Source: Candidatus Saccharimonadota bacterium (GTDB taxonomy: Bacteria; Patescibacteriota; Saccharimonadia; Saccharimonadales; Saccharimonadaceae). From it: a DNA stretch of 10,221 bases. Below are positions 6,540 through 10,221 of the stretch, one piece after another. The stretch lies in assembly GCA_002861585.1 (NCBI GenBank), contig PJQJ01000005.1, positions 91,105 through 101,325 on the forward strand, given 5' to 3'. The translations under genes and the position numbers were made by a program. Position 1 is the first letter of the stretch; each line of letters opens with the position of its first letter. The notes under the pieces were generated by a model, which was given only the letters and a program-made list of their open reading frames with translations, made no database searches and was not told where the DNA came from.

Positions 6540-6995
6540 TTAAGCAAGCTCGTCGAGTTGTTTATTACGACGAACATATCGAGGCGCATTGGCAAATGGT
6601 GTCCTAAGCCAGGTGTCTATGATGTCTTGCCACTGCTTGTCATCCTCCTGATCAAGAATGCGCGACGGCAGGCATAGGACATTACTATCATTATCGTTTC
6701 GCGTCATCTTTGCCTCATAAGCATCCCAAATAACAGCAGCGCGAATACCGCGGATACGGTTCGCAGCCATGCTCATTCCCTGCCCGCCACCGCACAGGAG
6801 AATTGCGCGAGTGTCATCTTCTTCACTACCTAAAATTTTAACGGCAGCTTTAAATGCAAATTCAGGAAAGTCATCATTAGGGTCCAGTACTTCATCGCCG
6901 ACATCCTCGACGTTGTAGTCCCGCTTACTAAGGTAGGCAAATATTTTTTCTTTCAGATGAAAGCCATTATGATCAGAGCCGAGATAAATTTTCAT
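6540..6995 (-). CDS. rpiB: RpiB/LacAB-family sugar-phosphate isomerase, divergent active site
   Basis: A 151-residue RpiB-family protein; RpiB interconverts ribose-5-phosphate and ribulose-5-phosphate. Family marks are GSDHNG (6-11), the cysteine loop CGGGQGMS (68-75), AANR and GIRAA (83-87), AKMTRNDNDSNVL (95-107) and a C-terminal PRYVRR. Cys68 fits the proton-transfer cysteine. Compared with Escherichia coli RpiB, Thr68 of CGTG is glycine here (Gly70) and the ring-opening His99 is Asp101. Activity or substrate may therefore differ. I start the gene at MKIYLGSDHNG (ATG 6995) and not at the ATG at 7019. The family begins there, and TATACT ends 7 nt before that ATG, whereas the longer form would add eight unsupported residues. 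It is the first gene of the operon, behind its own promoter and a terminator. Confidence 0.88.
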   Translation of the reverse strand: MKIYLGSDHNGFHLKEKIFAYLSKRDYNVEDVGDEVLDPNDDFPEFAFKAAVKILGSEEDDTRAILLCGGGQGMSMAANRIRGIRAAVIWDAYEAKMTRNDNDSNVLCLPSRILDQEDDKQWQDIIDTWLRTPFANAPRYVRRNKQLDELA

Positions 6996-7002
6996 ACTCT
7001 CA

Positions 7003-7030
7003 AGTATAAGCGTTATCATCTTTTAGACAA
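7003..7030 (-). promoter_or_regulatory. Promoter of the rpiB operon (TTGTCT-16-TATACT)
   Basis: Minus-strand TTGTCT (7025-7030), a 16-bp spacer and TATACT (7003-7008) form a recognisable housekeeping promoter. The -10 ends 7 nt before the rpiB ATG at 6995, predicting a leaderless or one-base-leader mRNA. The -35 lies just after the T-tract of the upstream terminator, so the operon is insulated from the GC-rich gene. Confidence 0.6.
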
Positions 7031-7032
7031 AC

Positions 7033-7051
7033 AAAAAACGCCTTATGGCGC
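7033..7051 (-). terminator. Small intrinsic terminator between the GC-rich gene and rpiB
   Basis: On the minus strand CGCC-ATAA-GGCG forms a 4-bp GC stem, extendable by a G:U pair, with a 4-nt loop, followed at once by TTTTTT (7033-7038). The stem is short but all GC and the T-run is clean. It would stop transcription coming from the GC-rich gene before the rpiB promoter. Confidence 0.6.
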
Positions 7052-7072
7052 ATATATACATCATTTATTTAA

Positions 7073-7120
7073 GAGAGGTTGGTGACGGAGCGAGTTATGA
7101 TACTCACTCCGTCACCTCTC
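7073..7120. repeat. Large imperfect inverted repeat (hairpin) after the GC-rich gene
   Basis: The left arm (7073-7094) and right arm (7103-7120) pair as GAGAG, then GTGACGGAG, then GAG. A 4-nt bulge (GTTG) sits on the left, there is one C/A mismatch, and the loop is TTATGATA. The hairpin begins 12 nt after the stop of the GC-rich gene. It has no U-run directly behind it on either strand, so by itself it is not a typical intrinsic terminator. With the small terminator at 7033-7051 it may protect or end that transcript, or it may be an end structure of the inserted block. Confidence 0.75.
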
Positions 7121-7131
7121 GTGTTCACTCG
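7119..7131 (+). repeat. Left 13-bp inverted repeat flanking the GC-rich gene
   Basis: TCGTGTTCACTCG at this position matches the reverse complement of 8077-8089 at 12 of 13 positions. It lies just outside the stop codon of the GC-rich gene (7133-7135). I see no target-site duplication outside the two copies. Confidence 0.5.
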
Positions 7132-7132
7132 C

Positions 7133-8056
7133 TCACTGGTCGGCGAGCTTCAGCTCGTGCGCAAGGCGCTCGGCCATCTCGGTCACGCGGGCCAACAGGA
7201 CGCAGCCCAGTGCCTCCCTAAACGGGTACCCGCCGTCATTGCGAGGACTGACGTTGCAGTAGGCCAGAACGATCTTTGCCTCCGTCAGCGAACGCGTCCT
7301 GAGTGCCTTGGCAGCTCGCAGCCGGATCACACCGGACTGCTCATCAGTTGATTCTCCCGTGAACCACTGCAGGACTGGGTCGACGTAGTGGCGAGCCACC
7401 ATGTCATTCCAATCATCCGGAATACTCAGCGTGATTCTCAGGCTGTCGTACGTGAGACGCGTCTCCTTCACCTCGTACCGGTTGGAGGGCGCGATGAAGG
7501 GGAACAGGTCCTGACGGAAGATCACACTGTCGTCGCGGGCAACCGCCACCAGCTGATTGAACCAGACTGTGGCCAGTTGTGACAACCGTGAACGCCACTG
7601 CTCAATCTGCTCTTCGTCCAACTCCTGCTTGAGGACCTGGCCGTTGCCCTTGAGGACAAAGTGCACGAGATTGAACAGCGCAACACGGACCTCGCGATCA
7701 TCGCGGGCGTGCTCGACGGCACGTCGCAAATTGGCGAGCCACTTGTGAAGATCCACTCTGACACGCGCATCAGCACGTGCAGCACGAGCCTTCGTGAAGC
7801 GCTCACCCAGTTCCTTGCTCAGGTTCAGGCGCTGCCATTCGTGGTCATCCATGGGTAGGGCGGCCTTATCCTCGTCGGATTCGGCGGCCTCCATTCGCTC
7901 CACCCACTCCTGGATGAGAGCGACGGTCTGGTTGTACTCGGTACGCCGCTCTGCAGCAGCTTCGCGCTCTCGACGGCGAATCTTGCTCGCCCTGACGATG
8001 AGTAGCGACACAGTCGCAAGAAGAAGTATGACTACTCCTCCGATGATGAGGTCCAT
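7133..8056 (-). CDS. N-terminally anchored, GC-rich orphan protein, likely acquired by transfer
   Basis: A 307-residue protein of no family I recognise. Residues 3-22 form one hydrophobic membrane segment followed by a strongly basic stretch (RASKIRRRERE), which points to an N-out anchor with a large cytoplasmic body. Residues 28-66 and 84-125 are rich in Arg, Glu and Ala and look helical or coiled-coil. A conserved-looking mixed region follows at 165-230 (FPFIAPSNRYEV, DDWNDMVARHYVDPVLQWF) and a helical tail to 307. Base composition departs sharply from its neighbours: I counted 42 G+C of 60 at 7141-7200 and 38 of 60 at 7861-7920, against 28 of 60 at 6661-6720 and 23 of 60 at 8701-8760. Shine-Dalgarno GGAAGGA ends 5 nt before the ATG. 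The gene separates gap from rpiB and is not part of their pathway. An actinobacterial source would fit the composition but is only a guess. Confidence 0.85.
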   Translation of the reverse strand: MDLIIGGVVILLLATVSLLIVRASKIRRREREAAAERRTEYNQTVALIQEWVERMEAAESDEDKAALPMDDHEWQRLNLSKELGERFTKARAARADARVRVDLHKWLANLRRAVEHARDDREVRVALFNLVHFVLKGNGQVLKQELDEEQIEQWRSRLSQLATVWFNQLVAVARDDSVIFRQDLFPFIAPSNRYEVKETRLTYDSLRITLSIPDDWNDMVARHYVDPVLQWFTGESTDEQSGVIRLRAAKALRTRSLTEAKIVLAYCNVSPRNDGGYPFREALGCVLLARVTEMAERLAHELKLADQ

Positions 8057-8076
8057 CTTATTCCTTCCGAGCTAGT

Positions 8077-8089
8077 CGGGTGAACACGA
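8077..8089 (-). repeat. Right 13-bp inverted repeat flanking the GC-rich gene
   Basis: CGGGTGAACACGA here is the reverse complement of 7119-7131 with one mismatch. It sits 20 bp upstream of the GC-rich gene's ATG, close to where composition returns to the AT-rich background. It could also be an operator or a chance match, because its core GTGAACAC is nearly palindromic. Confidence 0.45.
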
Positions 8090-8096
8090 TGCGATT

Positions 8097-8125
8097 ACTG
8101 TATAATATTTACATAGCAAAAGCAA
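8097..8125 (-). promoter_or_regulatory. Weak promoter candidate for the GC-rich gene
   Basis: Minus-strand TTGCTT (8120-8125), a 17-bp spacer and TACAGT (8097-8102) could drive the 7133-8056 gene with a leader of about 33 nt that carries its GGAAGGA site. TATTAT (8102-8107) is an overlapping alternative -10 without a matching -35. The element is AT-rich host-like DNA outside the GC-rich block, so the gene may be expressed from a resident promoter. Confidence 0.3.
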
Positions 8126-8132
8126 ATTTATA

Positions 8133-9149
8133 TCAACTTCTAAGTGCTTTGCCAGTATCTGCGACCAACTCAACCAGACGGTTACTATAACCCCATTCAT
8201 TGTCGTACCATGCAACAACCTTCAAGAGGTTACCAGCAACAACAGCCGTTAGCGATAGATCGATAATACAGCTGTGTGAGTTACCCTTGAAGTCACTACT
8301 AACAAGCTGCTCCTCAGTAACGTCTAGAATTCCCTGATAAAATGGTTCTTTCGCAGCTTTTTTGAATACTTCATTTACTTCTTCTACCGTAACATCGCGC
8401 TTTGTCAAAACCGTTATATCACTAAGGCTCACAACTGGGGTTGGGACACGTACGCTTAAGCCACCAAAGACACCCTGAATAGCAGGCAGTGCCTGGCCCG
8501 CAGCGATACTAGCTCCGGTTGTTGTTGGAACAATGTTTTCTGCTGCCGCACGAGCCTCGCGAAGATCTTTAGCTGGTGCATCCTGCAGACGTTGACTGGC
8601 AGTATAACTATGCACTGTCGTCATCATCGCTTTTTCGATACCAAAATTGCCCTCTATTACACCCATAACCGGTGTAATACAGTTAGTCGTACAGGACGCA
8701 TTGCTAAGAATATCTGAAGAATCCTGAAGCTTGTCCTCGTTTACCCCTAGAACAATAGTAGTTGCACCCTCGCCTTTGGCCGGCGCGCTAATGATTACTT
8801 TTTTAGCACCTGCCGGATCAATATGTGCTCGTGCTTTTGCAGGGTCAACAAAGAAACCAGTACTTTCGATGACAACATCGATGTCATGAGCACCCCATGG
8901 TAGTGCCGCAGGATCTTGTTCAGCGAGCACCTTGATATGCTTACCGTTGACTAGAATGCCGGTCTCATCATGTCCAACTTCGTGCTGATAGATGCCGTAG
9001 CTAGAATCATATTTAAGAAGATGGGCTAGTGTTCTTGTGTCTGTTAGATCATTGATCGCTACGACTTCAATATCGCTTCGTTCAAATGCTATTTTAAATG
9101 CATTTCGTCCAATACGACCAAACCCGTTAATTGCCACCTTCGTCTTCAT
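8133..9149 (-). CDS. gap: Glyceraldehyde-3-phosphate dehydrogenase, phosphorylating, NAD type
   Basis: A full-length 338-residue GAPDH, which oxidises glyceraldehyde-3-phosphate with phosphate to 1,3-bisphosphoglycerate in the cytosol. The Rossmann motif NGFGRIGR is at 8-15. Asp34 (AINDLTD) is the residue that favours NAD over NADP. The catalytic cysteine is Cys153 in SNASCTTNC (149-157), with His180 (TVHSYT) as its base. The phosphate-site threonines PTTTGA (208-213) and the C-terminal WYDNEWGYSNR (314-324) are intact. No key residue is missing. It has a proper Shine-Dalgarno (AAGGAG, 11 nt before the ATG) and a strong promoter. It is divergent from rel with 91 bp between the two start codons. 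No terminator is obvious in the 76 bp before the GC-rich gene, so some read-through is possible. Confidence 0.97.
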   Translation of the reverse strand: MKTKVAINGFGRIGRNAFKIAFERSDIEVVAINDLTDTRTLAHLLKYDSSYGIYQHEVGHDETGILVNGKHIKVLAEQDPAALPWGAHDIDVVIESTGFFVDPAKARAHIDPAGAKKVIISAPAKGEGATTIVLGVNEDKLQDSSDILSNASCTTNCITPVMGVIEGNFGIEKAMMTTVHSYTASQRLQDAPAKDLREARAAAENIVPTTTGASIAAGQALPAIQGVFGGLSVRVPTPVVSLSDITVLTKRDVTVEEVNEVFKKAAKEPFYQGILDVTEEQLVSSDFKGNSHSCIIDLSLTAVVAGNLLKVVAWYDNEWGYSNRLVELVADTGKALRS

Positions 9150-9188
9150 TCTGTACCCCGCTCCTTAAAGCTTATGCTCTTTAGCACT

Positions 9189-9217
9189 ATTCTATAAAGT
9201 TGTCGCCCTAATGGCAA
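9189..9217 (-). promoter_or_regulatory. Strong housekeeping-type promoter of gap (TTGCCA-17-TAGAAT)
   Basis: Minus-strand TTGCCA (9212-9217) and TAGAAT (9189-9194) each match the sigma-70 consensus at 5 of 6 positions and are separated by exactly 17 bp. Transcription would start near 9182, giving a leader of about 33 nt with the AAGGAG ribosome site. This is the best promoter in the window, as expected for a highly expressed glycolytic gene. Confidence 0.75.
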
Positions 9218-9228
9218 TTCTTTTGAAC

Positions 9229-9234
9229 TATACT
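9229..9234 (+). promoter_or_regulatory. -10 element of rel at leaderless spacing
   Basis: TATACT ends 6 nt before the ATG at 9241, so transcription would start on the start codon. There is no Shine-Dalgarno sequence and no clear -35 at 16-18 bp. It lies 11 bp from the gap -35 on the other strand, so RNA polymerase could hardly occupy both promoters at once. Confidence 0.5.
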
Positions 9235-9240
9235 ATAGAT

Positions 9241-10221
9241 ATGCGAAAGCAAGATCTGCTACGAAACGCTAAGGACTATTACGACGAGCCCGCGCTGCTG
9301 GAGCTTGAACATGCAATTGATTTTGCTACTCAGAAGCATACTGGACAGAAGCGTCGCAGCGGCGAAAACTATATTATTCATCCTTTGCAAGTAGCTGACA
9401 TCCTTATCGATTGGGGTATGGATATCGATACAGTCATCGCGGGCGTCCTACATGATACCGTCGAAGACACAGAAGCAACTCTTACCGAGATTGAATCTCT
9501 CTTTGGCCGCGACGTCGCATTCCTAGTCGATGGCGTTACAAAAGTATCACAGGCGAGGGCTGGTATGCGCGATATCAGCAGCTACTTGCCACAGACGAAA
9601 GATAACTTGAGCAAACTGCTCATTGCAGTGGGTCAAGACATTCGCGTTGTCATCATTAAGCTGGCTGATCGTTTGCATAATCTTCAAACGCTCTCCTTTA
9701 TGCCCAAGGATAAACAGCTCAAGATTGCCCGAGAATCACTGGAAGTTTTTGCTCCGCTCGCTGATCGCTTAGGTATGGGTCGTGTCAGAATGCAGATCGA
9801 AGAGTTAGCCTTTAGCTACATTGATCCAAAAGAGTTCAACTGCCTCCGTAAAGCCCTAAAGGATCGTCTAGGAAAATCCCACCGAAAATTATCAAAGGTA
9901 CGAAAAGAAGTAATGATGATACTTGAACACGAGGGCATTCAGTTTGAAATGGATGGCCGCGTAAAGAGTATCTATAGCCTTCATAAGAAACTACGGAAGG
10001 TCGACAATAATATTGATGATATTTATGACCTTATCGCTCTGCGAATAATTGTAAGCGATAAAGAGAGCTGTTACCGCGTTCTTGGTATCCTACATACTCT
10101 CTACCAACCGATGATTAACCGGATTAAAGACTACATTGCCGTGCCAAAGCCAAACGGCTATCAAAGCCTGCACACTACTGTCATTACCCCGAGTGAACAG
10201 ATAGTGGAATTCCAAATTAGA
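9241..10221 (+). CDS. rel: Bifunctional RelA/SpoT (p)ppGpp synthetase/hydrolase, C-terminus cut by the window edge
   Basis: An open frame of 327 codons runs from the ATG at 9241 to the right edge. It covers the hydrolase and synthetase domains of a long Rel protein, which makes and destroys the alarmone (p)ppGpp. The HD hydrolase (about 20-170) keeps its metal and catalytic residues: His47, the His71-Asp72 pair in LHDTVEDT, and Asp143 in LADRLHN. The hydrolase should therefore be active, unlike in Escherichia coli RelA, where the HD pair is lost. The synthetase (about 205-327) shows GRVKSIYS (239-246), DIYDLIALRI (260-269) with the expected catalytic Asp263, GYQSLHTTV (306-314) and VEFQIR at the cut, with Glu323. 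TGS and ACT regulatory domains would be expected beyond the window. The start has no Shine-Dalgarno sequence but a TATACT 6 nt upstream. It is divergent from gap. Confidence 0.95.
   Translation, partial: MRKQDLLRNAKDYYDEPALLELEHAIDFATQKHTGQKRRSGENYIIHPLQVADILIDWGMDIDTVIAGVLHDTVEDTEATLTEIESLFGRDVAFLVDGVTKVSQARAGMRDISSYLPQTKDNLSKLLIAVGQDIRVVIIKLADRLHNLQTLSFMPKDKQLKIARESLEVFAPLADRLGMGRVRMQIEELAFSYIDPKEFNCLRKALKDRLGKSHRKLSKVRKEVMMILEHEGIQFEMDGRVKSIYSLHKKLRKVDNNIDDIYDLIALRIIVSDKESCYRVLGILHTLYQPMINRIKDYIAVPKPNGYQSLHTTVITPSEQIVEFQIR

Larger units (their letters stand above)
7073..8093. other. GC-rich single-gene block, candidate horizontally acquired cassette
   Basis: G+C content rises abruptly after the AT-rich stretch ending near 7072 and falls again near 8094. 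The block holds one gene, its downstream hairpin and a pair of 13-bp inverted repeats (7119-7131, 8077-8089). There is no transposase, integrase or tRNA remnant inside it, so the way it moved, if it did, is not visible. The composition shift is seen directly; transfer is inferred. Confidence 0.55.

Noticed and set aside
6996..7019. Upstream ATG at 7019 extending rpiB by eight residues.
   Set aside because: The family starts at the MKIYLGSDHNG equivalent, and the TATACT box lies inside the extension, so a transcript from it would not contain the upstream ATG.
7079..8075. Long plus-strand frames antisense to the GC-rich gene.
   Set aside because: GC-rich DNA has few stops in any frame. These frames have low-complexity Arg/Ser/Ala products and no start signals, while the minus-strand frame has a ribosome site and a sensible membrane anchor.
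8101..8106. Perfect TATAAT on the plus strand downstream of gap, a possible antisense promoter.
   Set aside because: No -35 lies 16-18 bp upstream and no plus-strand gene follows; the region is simply AT-rich.
981..9178. AGCATAAG recurs upstream of three minus-strand genes (981-988, 1990-1997, 9171-9178), suggesting a shared operator.
   Set aside because: Its distance to the -10 elements differs in each case, and a fourth copy lies inside the epimerase coding region where it encodes Ala-Tyr. It looks like sequence drift in AT-rich leaders.
1..10221. Possible recoding of UGA, as in some candidate phyla.
   Set aside because: TGA ends gap, the GC-rich gene and the membrane protein at family-consistent or context-consistent places, and no conserved gene contains an in-frame TGA.
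1..10221. tRNA genes, rRNA fragments, CRISPR repeats or insertion-sequence transposases.
   Set aside because: None was seen; the gaps between genes are all under 140 bp and show no cloverleaf or repeat-spacer pattern.

Overview
This 10.2 kb window is a dense bacterial stretch dominated by central carbon metabolism. It holds twelve protein genes, two of them cut by the window edges. Short intergenic gaps, separate N- and C-terminal transketolase genes, several unrecognised orphans and unusual variants of common sugar-phosphate enzymes suggest a Candidate Phyla Radiation (Patescibacteria) genome, perhaps Saccharibacteria. That placement is inferred from gene content and is not proven by any marker here. 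TGA ends several genes and no gene reads through it, so the code is the standard bacterial one and not the UGA-glycine code of Gracilibacteria or SR1.

Layout from left to right. Positions 1-957 (minus) hold the start of an unrecognised gene that runs off the left edge. Next come a PfkB-family sugar or nucleoside kinase (1002-1973, minus) and a divergent small orphan (2046-2570, plus). The orphan meets the end of the next operon tail to tail with one base between them. Positions 2572-6995 (minus) form a compact operon, in transcription order: rpiB-like isomerase, four-helix membrane protein, rpe-like epimerase, transketolase N half, transketolase C half, class II aldolase. Positions about 7073-8093 are a GC-rich block with one orphan membrane-anchored gene, bounded by near-identical 13-bp inverted repeats and followed by a large hairpin and a small intrinsic terminator. 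GAPDH (8133-9149, minus) comes next, divergent from a bifunctional Rel/SpoT (p)ppGpp enzyme that runs off the right edge.

Taken together, RpiB, Rpe, transketolase and aldolase would interconvert pentose phosphates, fructose-6-phosphate and triose phosphates, and GAPDH would take the triose phosphates into lower glycolysis. No transaldolase and no PfkA-type phosphofructokinase is in the window. Rpe and RpiB both lack residues normally seen in their active sites.

The two signals most worth following are these. First, the same hexamer TATACT stands 6-7 nt before the ATG of four genes, the geometry of leaderless transcripts, while other genes have Shine-Dalgarno sequences. Second, the GC-rich, inverted-repeat-flanked single-gene cassette looks transferred.
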